From the NCBI RefSeq assembly GCF_029714425.1, contig NZ_CP121668.1:9011501-9075500 (forward strand): DNA of 64,000 nt, read 5' to 3'. The notes under the pieces are model-generated. The model was not told the DNA's origin. It worked only from the letters and a program-made list of their open reading frames with translations, and ran no database searches. The position numbers and the translations under genes were made by a program. Source of the stretch: Bradyrhizobium sp. CB2312 (lineage in GTDB: Bacteria > Pseudomonadota > Alphaproteobacteria > Rhizobiales > Xanthobacteraceae). Positions within the stretch are counted from its first letter, which is position 1, and every line of letters starts with the position of its first letter. This document shows, in pieces, positions 21,100 to 29,733 of the stretch.

Positions 21100-21343
21100 G
21101 CGACCACTCCCTTGGCCAGGTCTTATGGGGGCAGCGGAGGAAAGAACGCAGATGCCGGCAACAGGCCGGGGACAGCCCCAGGGCATCGGCGGCCTGGGGA
21201 TGGGCAAACTTTTGCAGACAACGCGTTATCAAAGCACGGTTTCCGCTTTGGGTTCCGGGCGCTGTCCACGAAATCGGCTCATCCGGCGCTTTTTTTGGGC
21301 TGGCGCTGTGCCATAGTGCGCACTGCAATCACGTTCGTAACGG

Positions 21344-22378
21344 ATGATACCGGCCATGCCGCCTGGCGCCCCGCCCCGCTCCTCCATGGATATCGAGTAT
21401 ACGAAACTGTCCGCACCCAGCGTCTTCCTGGTGCGGATGCTGGTCTTCCTGGTGCTGTGCACCCTGGTGGGCGTGGTGCTCTACAGGCAGATCATCCAGG
21501 CCTTCTTCGCCAATCCCGGGCTCAATGCCCTGATCGGCGGCGTGCTGTTCATCGGCATCATCCTGGCCTTCCGCCAGGTGATCCGGCTCTATCCTGAGGT
21601 GTCCTGGGTCAACAATTTCCGCATTGCCGATCCCGGCCTCGCCCCGTCCCGCCACCCCAAGCTGCTGGCGCCGATGGCCGCGATCCTCGGCGGCGAGCGC
21701 TCCGGGCGGATGAGCATCACCCAGACCACCATGCGGCATTTGCTCGATTCGATTGCGACCCGCCTGGATGAAGCCCGTGACATCTCCCGCTACATGACCG
21801 GGCTCTTGGTCTTCCTCGGCCTGCTCGGCACCTTCTGGGGCCTGATCGAGACGGTCGGCTCGGTCGGCAAGGTGATCGACGGGCTCAAGGTCGGCGGCGA
21901 TTCCGGCGCCCTGTTCGACACGCTGAAAGAGGGCCTCGCCGCTCCGCTCGGCGGCATGGGCATTTCGTTCTCGAGCTCGCTGTTCGGCCTCGCCGGCTCG
22001 CTGATCCTCGGCTTTCTCGATCTGCAATCGAGCCAGGCGCAGAACCGCTTCTACACCGACCTCGAAGACTGGCTCGCCACCACCGTGCGCGAATATGGCA
22101 GCGGCGAAGTCGCGGTCGCAGCCGCCGCTGGCGGCGGCGTCGCCAGCGGCGAGCTTCAGGCGGCCGTCGAACGCTTACGCTCCGTGCTCGAGGAGGGCAG
22201 CGGCAGCCGCGGCACCACCGCGGCGATGGCAAGCCTTGCCGAGGCGATCCAGGCGCTGGTCTCGCATATGCGTACCGAGCAGCAGATGATCCGCGAATGG
22301 GCCGACGGCCAGGGCGAGCAGAACCGCGAGATCCGCCGCCTGCTGGAACGGCTCGCGCGCCAGCCGGAGAAGGGTTAG
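21344..22378 (+). CDS. MotA/TolQ/ExbB-like membrane protein
   Basis: This protein of up to 344 aa has two hydrophobic segments near the N-terminus (about 30-75) and a second pair around 145-160 and 200-220 with the GLLGTFWGLIETVGSVG and GMGISFSSSLFGLAGSLILGFLDLQ motifs typical of the proton-channel family. A helical tail (about 255-344) ends in RRLLERLARQPEKG. The start is uncertain, with ATG codons at 21344, 21356 and 21386. Its partner starts 3 bases after its stop. It is likely half of a proton-driven, peptidoglycan-anchored complex. No flagellar, Tol or TonB genes are nearby. Confidence 0.82.
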   Translation: MIPAMPPGAPPRSSMDIEYTKLSAPSVFLVRMLVFLVLCTLVGVVLYRQIIQAFFANPGLNALIGGVLFIGIILAFRQVIRLYPEVSWVNNFRIADPGLAPSRHPKLLAPMAAILGGERSGRMSITQTTMRHLLDSIATRLDEARDISRYMTGLLVFLGLLGTFWGLIETVGSVGKVIDGLKVGGDSGALFDTLKEGLAAPLGGMGISFSSSLFGLAGSLILGFLDLQSSQAQNRFYTDLEDWLATTVREYGSGEVAVAAAAGGGVASGELQAAVERLRSVLEEGSGSRGTTAAMASLAEAIQALVSHMRTEQQMIREWADGQGEQNREIRRLLERLARQPEKG

Positions 22379-22381
22379 CAC

Positions 22382-23410
22382 ATGGCTCTAGCGCGCGGCC
22401 GCCGCAGCGAAGGCGCCTTCAACTACTGGCCCGGCTTCGTCGACGCGCTGTCGACGCTGGTGCTGTCGATCGTGTTCCTGCTGTCGGTCTTCCTGGTCGT
22501 GCAATTCTTCCTGTCGCAGGAAGTCACCGGCAAGGACAAGGCGCTAGAGCTGCTCAATGCCAAGATCGCTCAGCTCAACGAGCTGCTCTCGCTGGAGAAG
22601 CTCGGCAAGCTCTCGCTCGACGACCAGGTCTCGCAGTTGAAAGCGGGCCTTGCCTCGGCGGAGTCCGAGCGCGACCGCATGAAGGGCCTCTATGAAGGCC
22701 TTGCCAACGCCGGCAACGACGCGCAGGGCAAGACCGCCGAGCTCGGCAAGGCGCTGGACTCGGAAAAGGCGGTCTCGGCACGGGCGCTGGCGCAGATCGA
22801 GGTGCTGAACCAGCAGATCAGCGCGCTCAGGCGGCAACTGGCGGCGCTGGAAGAGGCGCTCGATGCATCCGAGAAGCGCGACAAGGAATCGCAGAATCGC
22901 ATCGCCGACCTGGGTTCTCGCTTGAATGTTGCATTGGCGCAGCGCGTGCAGGAATTGTCGCGCTACCGCTCGGAGTTTTTCGGCCGCCTGCGCGCGATCC
23001 TGGGTAACCGCCCCGACATCCGCATCGTCGGCGACCGCTTCGTGTTCCAGTCTGAAGTGTTCTTCGACACCGGACAGGCGACCTTGCTGCCCGAGGGCCG
23101 CGCCGAGCTCGAGACATTGGCGACGGCGCTGATCGATCTCGACAAGAAGATCCCGAACGAAATTCCCTGGGTGCTGCGCGTCGACGGCCACACCGACTTG
23201 CGCCCGGTCACCGGGGTGAACTTCAAGTCGAACTGGGACCTCTCCGCGGCCCGCGCCATCTCGGTGGTGCAATACCTGATCTCGCTCGGCGTCCCCGCCC
23301 AGCGCCTCGTCGCCGCAGGCTTCGGCGAATTCCAGCCGCTCGACACCGGCAACACCGAGGAAGCCTACAAGCGCAACCGCCGCATCGAGCTGAAGCTGAC
23401 GGAGCGGTAG
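22382..23410 (+). CDS. OmpA-domain, MotB-like peptidoglycan-binding membrane protein
   Basis: This 342-aa protein has one N-terminal membrane helix (LSTLVLSIVFLLSVFLVVQFFL, about 23-44) preceded by NYWPGFVDAL, whose Asp could be the MotB-type proton-binding residue. A long coiled coil (about 55-195) leads to a C-terminal OmpA-like domain with VDGHTDLRPV and the NRRIELKL end (about 210-342). It is translated directly after the MotA-like gene, with a GGAG ribosome site. The pair has the architecture of a stator complex anchored in peptidoglycan. The driven process is unknown. Confidence 0.85.
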   Translation: MALARGRRSEGAFNYWPGFVDALSTLVLSIVFLLSVFLVVQFFLSQEVTGKDKALELLNAKIAQLNELLSLEKLGKLSLDDQVSQLKAGLASAESERDRMKGLYEGLANAGNDAQGKTAELGKALDSEKAVSARALAQIEVLNQQISALRRQLAALEEALDASEKRDKESQNRIADLGSRLNVALAQRVQELSRYRSEFFGRLRAILGNRPDIRIVGDRFVFQSEVFFDTGQATLLPEGRAELETLATALIDLDKKIPNEIPWVLRVDGHTDLRPVTGVNFKSNWDLSAARAISVVQYLISLGVPAQRLVAAGFGEFQPLDTGNTEEAYKRNRRIELKLTER

Positions 23411-23438
23411 TGTGAGGGTCGCGCGATACTCACCGCAC

Positions 23439-23564
23439 CGTCATGGCCGGGCTTGTCCCGGCCATCCACGATCTTCGGTCCGCGCTGATAGAAAGGCGTG
23501 GATGCCCGGGCATAGGCGAGCGGAAGCGACGCCGTCCTTCGGACGGCTATGCCCGGGCATGACG
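23439..23564. repeat. Palindromic repeat, 'gtcatgcccgggcttgtcc' family, copy 2
   Basis: It begins GTCATGGCCGGGCTTGTCCC and ends GCCCGGGCATGACG, with CATCCACG and CGTGGATG inner arms and an extra insertion containing a GTCCTTCGGAC hairpin. Its right end supplies an in-frame ATG ahead of the acetyltransferase gene, which is probably not the true start. Confidence 0.8.
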
Positions 23565-23575
23565 ACCTTCGTAGA

Positions 23576-24022
23576 ATGAGCGCGCTCCACCTCCGCCCCT
23601 ATCGGCCCGAGGACGAGGCAGCCTCGATCGATCTCTGGCATCGCACCTGGCAGCAGGCCTATCCGCAGATCGATTTCGCCGCGCGCCTCGCATGGTGGCG
23701 CGAGCGCTGGCGCAAGGATCTGGTGCCGAAGGCCCAGATCGTTGTCGCCGAGCAGGACGGCGCGCTGACCGGCTTCGTCACCATCGACGGCGAGGGCTAT
23801 CTCGACCAGCTCGTGGTCGATCCCGATCGCTGGGGCTCGGACGCGGCGCGATTGCTGGTGGATGAGGCGAAACGGCTGTCGCCGTCGGGCATCACGCTAC
23901 TCGTCAACAAGGACAATGCCCGCGCCATCCGCTTCTACGAGCGCAACGGCTTTGCCCACGCCGGCGACGACGTGAACCCGACCTCGGGCCGGCCGGTGCT
24001 GAAGATGATCTGGAAAGCGTGA
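23576..24022 (+). CDS. GNAT-family N-acetyltransferase
   Basis: This 148-aa protein starts MSALHLRPYRPEDEAASIDLW, the typical first strand and helix of GNAT. YLDQLVVDPDRWGSDAARLLVDEA around residues 80-103 corresponds to the acetyl-CoA-binding motif A, although the glycine signature is degenerate. LLVNKDNARAIRFYERNGF is motif B. The acceptor is unknown. The ATG at 23576 is preferred over one 27 bases upstream that lies inside the repeat. Confidence 0.85.
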   Translation: MSALHLRPYRPEDEAASIDLWHRTWQQAYPQIDFAARLAWWRERWRKDLVPKAQIVVAEQDGALTGFVTIDGEGYLDQLVVDPDRWGSDAARLLVDEAKRLSPSGITLLVNKDNARAIRFYERNGFAHAGDDVNPTSGRPVLKMIWKA

Positions 24023-24109
24023 TCTAGCGGGCGTGACGCCGATCACGCGGGGATCCCGCGCCGCCGGTTATTCGTTGTGTCAGCGATGGCACGCGGATGG
24101 AGATGGTCG

Positions 24110-24334
24110 ATGAAGCTGAGCGAGCTCGCCAAGGGGTCCTCGGTGATGCTGGGCGTCATCGTCGCCGGATATGTGTCGACGACCTATGTCGACCATCGCT
24201 TTGCGGCATCAGAGACGGCGAGCCCCCCTGCGCCAACGAACAGCCCCGGACCGTCGGCCTGCGTGGACGCGGACGGGAGCTGGAAGAACTGGCTTTGGCC
24301 GAACGTGCCGATGGGCTCGCCGAAGTGCCGGTGA
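24110..24334 (+). CDS. Small predicted membrane-anchored protein
   Basis: A 74-residue frame starts MKLSELAKGSSVMLGVIVAGY, giving one N-terminal membrane helix (about 10-27). A hydrophilic Ala/Ser/Pro-rich segment and a C-terminal CVDADGSWKNWLWPNVPMGS stretch follow. It contains two cysteines, near residues 51 and 73. No family is recognised. A further in-frame ATG lies 11 codons upstream at 24077. The hydrophobic pattern and normal codon use favour a real gene. Confidence 0.5.
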   Translation: MKLSELAKGSSVMLGVIVAGYVSTTYVDHRFAASETASPPAPTNSPGPSACVDADGSWKNWLWPNVPMGSPKCR

Positions 24335-24360
24335 TCGCGGGTTCTTCCCTAACACTCCGC

Positions 24361-24462
24361 TGTCATGCCCCGCGCAGGCGGGGCATCCAGTACGCCGCAG
24401 CCCTTCCGCAATCTCACCAGCTTCTCGGAGTACTGGATTCCCCGCCTTCGCGGGGAATGACA
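24361..24462. repeat. Palindromic repeat, 'ccagtattccg/cggcgtactgg' family, copy 3
   Basis: Its ends are GTCATGCCCCGCGCAGGCGG and CCGCCTTCGCGGGGAATGAC. The inner arms are CATCCAGTACGCCG and GAGTACTGGATTCC. It lies between the convergent small membrane-protein gene and the ABC exporter gene. Confidence 0.82.
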
Positions 24463-24490
24463 CTGTGGTTGTGGTGACGATCACAGAGCC

Positions 24491-26341
24491 TCACGCCCCC
24501 TCGAACTGCAGCCTCGCCAGCCGCGCATAGAGCCCGTTCGCCGCGACGAGCTCGGCATGCGTGCCCTGCTCGACGATCCTGCCCTGGTCCATCACCAGGA
24601 TGCGGTCGCAGGAGAGCACGGTGGCGAGGCGATGCGCGATCACCAGCGTGGTGCGGTGCTTCATCAGCTCTTCGAGCGCGGTCTGCACCAGAGTCTCGCT
24701 TTCGGCATCGAGCGCGGAGGTCGCTTCGTCGAGCAGCAAGAGCGGCGCGTCGCGCAAAATGGCGCGGGCGATCGCGATACGCTGGCGCTGGCCGCCTGAC
24801 AGCGTCACGCCGCGCTCGCCGAGCGGGGTCTCATAACCTTCGGGCAGGCGGCGGATGAACTCGACGGCGTGGGCGAGCTCGGCGGCGCGCTCGACCTCGG
24901 CATCGGTCGCATCGGGGCGGCCGAAGCGGATGTTCTCGCGGGCGCTGGCGGCGAACACGTTGGACTCCTGCGGCACCAGCGCGATGCGTGAGCGGAAATC
25001 GCGGGGATCGGCGGACCTGACCGGCACGCCGTCGAGCGAGATCGCGCCGCTGCGCGGATCGTAGAAGCGCAGCAAGAGATGGAAGATCGTGCTCTTGCCG
25101 GCGCCGGAGGGACCGACGATCGCGACCTTCTCGCCGGGGCGGATGGTGAACGAGACGGCGTCGAGCACATTGACATCGGGCCGCGCGGGATAGGCGAAGC
25201 TGACGTGGTCGAAGCCGACCTCGCCGCGCGCTGGCACCGGCAGCGTGCGCGGCGATGCGGGCGCGGCGATCTCGGGCTGCACGTGCAGGATCTCGAACAG
25301 GCGCTCGGCGGCGCCCGAGGCCGCCGCGACCTCGCCCCAGACCTCGCTGAGCTGGCCAAGGCCGGCCGCAGCGAACGCGGCATAGAGCACGAACTGCCCG
25401 AGCCGGCCCGGCGAGATCGCGCCGGTCAAGACGTCATGCGAGCCGATCCAGAGGATCGCGACCACGCTTGCGAACACGATGAAGATGATGATGGCGGTGA
25501 GCACGGCGCGCGCCTGTGTCGAGGTCCGCGCGGCCTCATAGGCCTGCTCGACCTCGCCGCCAAAACGCTTCGCGGCCAGCCCCTCGCTGGTATAGGCCTG
25601 CACGGTGCGGATCGCGCCGACCAGTTCGCCGGCATAGGCGGAGGCGTCGGCGAGCGTGTCCTGCGCATTGCGCGACAGGCGCCGCACCCAGCGCCCGAAG
25701 GCGACCAGCGGCAGCACGATCAGGGGAATGGCGAGCAGCACGAATCCGGAGAGGCGCGGGCTGGTGATCACCATCATCGCCGTGGCGCCGAGAAACATCA
25801 TCAGGTTGCGCAGCGCGATCGAGACCGAGGCGCCGACCGCGGATTTGATCTGGGTGGTGTCGGCGGTGAGGCGCGACACCAATTCGCCGCTGCGCGCGGA
25901 ATCGAAGAAGGAGGGCGAGAGCGAGAGCAGATGGGCGAAGACGTCGCGCCTGAGATCGGCGACGATGCGCTCGCCGATCGTCATCACGAGGTAGTAGCGC
26001 GAGGCGCTGGCGAGCGCGAGCACGGCGACCACCGCGATCATCACCGAAAAATAGCTGTTGATCAGCGCGATGCCTTCCGGCGAGAGACCGAAATCGATCA
26101 TCCGGCGCACCGCGATCGGGACCAGCAGCGTGGTCAGCGCCGCGATCGTCAACGCCACGAAGGCGAGCGCAGCACGACCGCGATAGCGGGCCACATAAGG
26201 CGCGAGCGCCAGCAGCGGCCGCAGCCTGGCACGGCCCTTGGCGGGCTGCTCGATCAGTTCGGCTTCGATCAACGGGGCTTCGGTCGGTGCGCCGTCGCGC
26301 TCGTCGCGGTACTGGTCGTCAAGCCGTTCCACAGCGCTCAT
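24491..26341 (-). CDS. ABC transporter, fused permease and ATPase (exporter type)
   Basis: This 616-aa half-exporter has six transmembrane segments between about residues 45 and 340 and a nucleotide-binding domain after about 375. Its motifs are GPSGAGKST (Walker A), [16 protein letters not shown] (Q-loop), LSGGQRQR (signature), [12 protein letters not shown] (Walker B) and VIAHRL (switch). It resembles the MsbA/lipid- and multidrug-exporter group and would work as a homodimer in the inner membrane. The substrate cannot be told. It is monocistronic. Confidence 0.94.
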   Translation of the reverse strand: MSAVERLDDQYRDERDGAPTEAPLIEAELIEQPAKGRARLRPLLALAPYVARYRGRAALAFVALTIAALTTLLVPIAVRRMIDFGLSPEGIALINSYFSVMIAVVAVLALASASRYYLVMTIGERIVADLRRDVFAHLLSLSPSFFDSARSGELVSRLTADTTQIKSAVGASVSIALRNLMMFLGATAMMVITSPRLSGFVLLAIPLIVLPLVAFGRWVRRLSRNAQDTLADASAYAGELVGAIRTVQAYTSEGLAAKRFGGEVEQAYEAARTSTQARAVLTAIIIFIVFASVVAILWIGSHDVLTGAISPGRLGQFVLYAAFAAAGLGQLSEVWGEVAAASGAAERLFEILHVQPEIAAPASPRTLPVPARGEVGFDHVSFAYPARPDVNVLDAVSFTIRPGEKVAIVGPSGAGKSTIFHLLLRFYDPRSGAISLDGVPVRSADPRDFRSRIALVPQESNVFAASARENIRFGRPDATDAEVERAAELAHAVEFIRRLPEGYETPLGERGVTLSGGQRQRIAIARAILRDAPLLLLDEATSALDAESETLVQTALEELMKHRTTLVIAHRLATVLSCDRILVMDQGRIVEQGTHAELVAANGLYARLARLQFEGA

Positions 26342-26452
26342 GAGATCCGGACCCAGGAAGACAAGTTAGCTCCACATAGGCCGGTGAAAGGGGAGTGGCA
26401 AATCCGGGATGTCCCTTAGGGGACGGCCCGGTTCGCAAGTCCCCACAATGGC

Positions 26453-26481
26453 TTGTTTTAAGGGGGCCTGTGGGGTATAGA
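26453..26481 (+). promoter_or_regulatory. Putative promoter of rpmE
   Basis: TTGTTT (26453-26458) and TATAGA (26476-26481) are separated by 17 bases, 60 bases before the rpmE ATG. Confidence 0.5.
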
Positions 26482-26541
26482 GCCGCCAAATCCGTCATTC
26501 GATAGTCACTCAAGCAAGGCGCCGGGCGCCGAGGAATTGCC

Positions 26542-26769
26542 ATGAAAGCCGAAATTCACCCGAATTATCATACGATTACGGTCGTCATGACGGACGGAAC
26601 CGAGTACCAGACCCGCTCGACCTGGGGCAAGGAAGGCGACAAGCTGCACCTCGACATCGACCCGAAGTCGCACCCGGCCTGGACCGGCGGCTCGGCCCAG
26701 ATCATGGATCGCGGCGGCCGCGTCTCGCGCTTCCAGAAGAAGTTTTCGGGCTTTCTCAAAAAGGATTGA
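26542..26769 (+). CDS. rpmE: 50S ribosomal protein L31
   Basis: This 75-aa L31 begins [19 protein letters not shown]. It lacks the zinc-binding cysteines (CxxC) of zinc-type L31, as is usual for alphaproteobacteria. The [11 protein letters not shown] motif near the C-terminus is conserved. It is monocistronic, with a promoter and a strong terminator close by. Confidence 0.97.
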   Translation: MKAEIHPNYHTITVVMTDGTEYQTRSTWGKEGDKLHLDIDPKSHPAWTGGSAQIMDRGGRVSRFQKKFSGFLKKD

Positions 26770-26792
26770 TCCGGCCCGCAAGGCTGGTGACG

Positions 26793-26830
26793 AAAAACGC
26801 CCCCGGAGGACCGGGGGCGTTTTTGTTTTT
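26793..26830 (+). terminator. Intrinsic terminator of rpmE
   Basis: A 14-bp perfect stem pairs AAAAACGCCCCCGG (26793-26806) with CCGGGGGCGTTTTT (26811-26824) around an AGGA loop. GTTTTT follows. The A-run on the other side makes it potentially bidirectional. Confidence 0.95.
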
Positions 26831-26834
26831 GCCC

Positions 26835-26953
26835 GTCATTCCGGGGCGCCTGAAGGGCGAGCTACGATGCGCAATTGCGCATCTGAGAATCCATAACCAC
26901 GATCGGGAGTATGGATTCCGGGCCCGCGCCAAGTGGCGCGTCCCGGAATGACG
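26835..26953. repeat. Palindromic repeat, 'gtcattccgggg' family, copy 1
   Basis: It begins GTCATTCCGGGGCG and ends CGTCCCGGAATGACG. Inside are GCGCAATTGCGC and the paired ATCCATAACCA / TATGGATTCCGGG segments. It lies between convergent rpmE and the RcdA-like gene, beyond the rpmE terminator. Further copies are at 28018-28152 and 50993-51107. Confidence 0.85.
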
Positions 26954-26973
26954 ACCGAGACTGTTGATAGACC

Positions 26974-27483
26974 TTACCGCTCGAACGCGGCCTTGAGCGC
27001 GTTGAGGTGCGGCACCAGCGGATTGCCGATCGCGACGTGATCGGTCGGCGGGGTGTGGATCGAGGTGTCGAGGCGGCGGACGCGGGTCTGCAGGCTCATC
27101 GAGCGATGGATCAGGTCCTGCAGCTGGGCCGGCAGCTTCTCGACGGTGTCGGCTGGGCCGGGATCAGCTGCGGTGAGCTTGACCTTGGTCTTCTCGCGGT
27201 TGGCCTGGACCAGCGTCATCTCGCCTTCCTTGACCGCGCGGTGCAGCAGCAGCCACGAGGCGAGCTGCATCAGGCGGGTGGTGAGGCGCATGCTCTCGGT
27301 CGCGTAGGTGAGGCTGACGGCACGGTCGAGCGCCTTGGCCTCAGTGCGGCCGGCGCCGTCGAGATAGGAGGCGGTCTCTTCGACGAGGTCCATGCCCTCG
27401 CGAAACAGGGCGCCGAACGCCGCAGAATTGGTGAACCGCTCGCTGAGTTGAACGAGAGCGCCGTCGGCCTGCAAACGTTCCAT
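26974..27483 (-). CDS. DUF1465 / RcdA-family protein
   Basis: This 169-aa helical protein of the DUF1465 family includes Caulobacter RcdA, an adaptor that helps ClpXP degrade CtrA and other cell-cycle substrates. Visible features are a helical N-terminal half with FTNSAAFGALFREGMDLVEETASYLDG (split by family-conserved aromatic residues) and AVSLTYATESMRLTTRLMQLASWLLLHRAV. A less ordered C-terminal region contains TSIHTPP. The RcdA role is inferred from family membership; the ClpX partner and CpdR are not in this window. Confidence 0.85.
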   Translation of the reverse strand: MERLQADGALVQLSERFTNSAAFGALFREGMDLVEETASYLDGAGRTEAKALDRAVSLTYATESMRLTTRLMQLASWLLLHRAVKEGEMTLVQANREKTKVKLTAADPGPADTVEKLPAQLQDLIHRSMSLQTRVRRLDTSIHTPPTDHVAIGNPLVPHLNALKAAFER

Positions 27484-27697
27484 GGTTAACGCCCCTTACG
27501 CAACTGTTTACCCACCCGGCTTTGGCGCCGGATTATGATGAACAAATCATTGCGCGGGCGAAGCGCGGAGTCCAGCGACAAGCGCGGATATGGTTTCCGC
27601 GGGTCTTTCCTCGGAATTCAACCGAAGGGAGACTCTTGTTTTGACGGGTTTTCTTGACGCGAACCGGTACCCACTTCGCTCGAAAACGCTTTGGACC
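27484..27697. other. Non-coding stretch upstream of the RcdA-like gene
   Basis: These 214 bases between the RcdA-like start and the sRNA terminator carry no frame with coding character. The segment around 27657-27690 (GAACCGGTACCCACTTCGCTCG) resembles a motif I believe recurs in Bradyrhizobium intergenic regions. I cannot confirm that here. Confidence 0.4.
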
Positions 27698-27799
27698 AAA
27701 AAAAGAGCCGCCGGAGACCGGCGGCTTTGAAAGTTGATAACAGGGAGGCGTCAAACAGAGTGGACAGGAGCCACTCGGTGTCCAAACGAGGACGGTTCC
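27698..27799 (-). ncRNA. Candidate small regulatory RNA with anti-Shine-Dalgarno motifs
   Basis: Read on the minus strand, a -35-like TTTACT and -10-like CTTTAT with a 17-base spacer predict a start near 27799. The RNA would have hairpin 1 (27780-27793, GUCC/GGAC). Hairpin 2 (27758-27776) pairs GAGUGG with CCACUC around a CUCCUGU loop. A single-stranded stretch with CCUCCC at 27743-27748 follows. Last comes a terminator hairpin AGCCGCCGG/CCGGCGGCU (27706-27726) with seven U residues. Exposed CCUCC/CUCCU motifs are typical of alphaproteobacterial sRNAs that block ribosome binding. A 90-codon frame overlaps but reads through the terminator. Confidence 0.55.
27699..27726 (-). terminator. Intrinsic terminator of the candidate sRNA
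   Basis: A 9-bp perfect GC-rich stem with a 3-base loop (27706-27726) is followed on the minus strand by CTTTTTTT (27699-27705). On the plus strand only TTT follows, so the minus strand is the likely direction. Confidence 0.85.
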
Positions 27800-27900
27800 A
27801 GTCATAAAGCGAAAAGCTTAATCCGGAGTAAACGAACTAATTTTTTGAGGGTTCGTTAGCCATGTCGGCCAGAGGCCGAGTGCGATGCGGAACGATTTCC

Positions 27901-27987
27901 CGTCATGCCTGGGCTTGTCCCGGCCATCCACGTTCTTGCTGGCGATGACGAAAAACGTGGATGGCCGGGACGAGCCCGGCCATGACG
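27901..27987. repeat. Palindromic repeat, 'gtcatgcccgggcttgtcc' family, copy 3
   Basis: It begins CGTCATGCCTGGGCTTGTCCC and ends GACGAGCCCGGCCATGACG, with CATCCACGTT and AACGTGGATG inner arms. It lies upstream of the candidate sRNA promoter. Confidence 0.85.
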
Positions 27988-28017
27988 ATGTGGAAGCGAC
28001 CGCGTCTCTCTCTTCGC

Positions 28018-28152
28018 GTCATTCCGGGCTCGCGCGAGCCCGGAATCCATAACCACGCGCGGAAGAGATGGCCCGTCGCTATCGGCCTGCCCGTTTCAAC
28101 GTCCTGTGGTTATGGATTCCGGGCTCGGCGCTACGCGCCGCCCCGGAATGAC
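28018..28152. repeat. Palindromic repeat, 'gtcattccgggg' family, copy 2
   Basis: It begins GTCATTCCGGGCTCGCGCG and ends GCGCCGCCCCGGAATGAC. The inner arms AATCCATAACCACG and GTGGTTATGGATTCC are inverted. It stands 31 bases after the previous repeat, forming a composite of two families. Confidence 0.85.
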
Positions 28153-28277
28153 AGCAGGAGATATTTTGCGCGAGACATGGTCCCGGCTCTGCGGCGCGTC
28201 ACCATAGCGCGTCGAAGACGCGCGTAAACGCGCTTTAAGTGCCGCACCACGTCCGCGACACGAGAGCCGTGAAAATC

Positions 28278-28469
28278 CTACGACTTGAAAAAACTGTTCG
28301 CCGCATCGCGCGAGGCGCGCTTCTTGTTGGCGGCTTCTTCCAAGCGCGCGATCTCGGTGTTCAGCAGAGCCACGCGCTCGGTCAGCTCCTCCACCGACAA
28401 GAGTGAGAGATCCTGTCCGATTTCATGGCTGATCTTCTTGCGCGGGCGGTCGTCGTCTTCGATCGGCAT
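28278..28469 (-). CDS. DUF1192 family protein
   Basis: This 63-aa acidic/basic protein starts MPIEDDDRPRKK. A helix with LSVEELTERVALLNTEIARLEEA (coiled-coil-like, about 24-46) follows, and it ends ANSFFKS. It matches DUF1192, a short alphaproteobacterial family of unknown function. The ATG at 28469 follows a perfect AGGAGG, and in-frame upstream sequence is rejected. It is divergent from the quinone oxidoreductase gene. Confidence 0.85.
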   Translation of the reverse strand: MPIEDDDRPRKKISHEIGQDLSLLSVEELTERVALLNTEIARLEEAANKKRASRDAANSFFKS

Positions 28470-28581
28470 GCTCGTTCCTCCTGCGTTCGCGCTCGCACAC
28501 GGCTGAGGCGGTTGCCAGCTTGGGCCGCGCTGGCTAAGCAAAGGCCTCGTTTCCTCCCGCACCTTTGCTCAAGGACACATC

Positions 28582-29580
28582 ATGGACAAGCTGCCCGCGC
28601 AAATGACCGTGGTCGCCATCTCCAAGCCCGGCGGACCGGAGGTGCTGGTGCCGGAACAACGCCCAGTGCCGCAGCCCGGTCCGGACGAGATCCTGATCAA
28701 GGTCGAGGCCGCCGGCGTCAATCGGCCCGACGTGGCGCAGCGCTCCGGCGCCTATCCGCCGCCGCCCGGCGCCAGCGATTTGCCCGGCCTCGAGATCGCC
28801 GGCGAGGTGGTCGCGGTCGGCAGCAACGCCAAGCGGCACAAGGTCGGCGATAAGGTGATGTCGCTGGTCGCCGGCGGCGGCTATGCGCAGTACTGCATCG
28901 CGCAGGACGCCCAGGCCATGAGCGTGCCGCCGGCGCTGTCGATCAAGGAAGCCGGCGCGCTGCCGGAGACCCTGATGACGGTCTGGCACAACGTGTTCGA
29001 GCGCGGCGGCCTGAAGGCCGGCGAGACGCTGCTGATCCATGGCGGCTCCTCCGGCATCGGCACCATGGCGATCCAGCTCGCGAAAGCATTCGGCGCAAAG
29101 GTGTTCGTCACCGTCGGATCGCAGGACAAGGTCGATGCCTGCCTCAAGCTGGGCGCCGACCGCGCGATCAATTACAAGACCGAGGACTTCGTCACTGTCG
29201 TCAAGGAAGAAACCGGCAAGGCCGGCGTCAACCTGATCCTCGACATGGTCGCTGGCGACTATGTCGACCGCAACTATGACGCCGCCGCGGTCGACGGTCG
29301 CATCGTGCAGATCGCAACCCTCAACGGCCCCAAGATCACCGCCAACATCGCCAAGGTGATGGTCAAGCGCCTCACCCATACCGGCTCGACGCTGCGCCCC
29401 CGTAGTAATGCGGACAAGGCAGCGATGGTGGCCGCGATCGAAGCCAAAGTGATGCCGCTTTTGCGCGAAGGCCGCGTCAAACCGGTGATGGACAGCTCTT
29501 TCCCGCTGGAAAAGGCGGCCGACGCGCACCGGCGCATGGAGACGAGTGCACATATTGGCAAAATTGTGTTGGAGGCCTAG
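28582..29580 (+). CDS. NAD(P)H quinone oxidoreductase, PIG3-like MDR family
   Basis: This 332-aa medium-chain dehydrogenase/reductase has no zinc-ligand cysteines. Features are GVNRPDVAQRSGAYPPPPGAS (the quinone-oxidoreductase N-terminal signature), GLEIAGEVVAVG, and the dinucleotide-binding LLIHGGSSGIGTMAIQLAKAFGA near residues 150-172. A GADRAINY segment and a C-terminal FPLEKAADAHRRMETSAHIGKIVL complete it. It likely reduces quinones with NADPH in the cytosol. Single-gene unit. Confidence 0.92.
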   Translation: MDKLPAQMTVVAISKPGGPEVLVPEQRPVPQPGPDEILIKVEAAGVNRPDVAQRSGAYPPPPGASDLPGLEIAGEVVAVGSNAKRHKVGDKVMSLVAGGGYAQYCIAQDAQAMSVPPALSIKEAGALPETLMTVWHNVFERGGLKAGETLLIHGGSSGIGTMAIQLAKAFGAKVFVTVGSQDKVDACLKLGADRAINYKTEDFVTVVKEETGKAGVNLILDMVAGDYVDRNYDAAAVDGRIVQIATLNGPKITANIAKVMVKRLTHTGSTLRPRSNADKAAMVAAIEAKVMPLLREGRVKPVMDSSFPLEKAADAHRRMETSAHIGKIVLEA

Positions 29581-29733
29581 GCCGCTGACCCACAGGGGAC
29601 GGCGGAAACCCTTTGATTTTCCTCGCTTTCGTGGCATCTATCGCGACGCGCCGAACCACTTCCGGTCCGGTTTGAAATCGTCCTTTAGAATCGCCTTGCA
29701 CTCGCAGTTTGCGTCGAACGCGGAGAACTGACC

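Noticed and set aside
21344..23410. Zorya-type phage defence system
   Set aside because: The MotA/MotB-like pair superficially matches ZorA/ZorB, but no helicase or nuclease partner lies within reach and ZorA's very long tail is missing.
27533..27805. Possible 90-residue protein on the minus strand
   Set aside because: It runs through a strong intrinsic terminator, lacks a ribosome site and has no normal codon use. An sRNA explains the region better.
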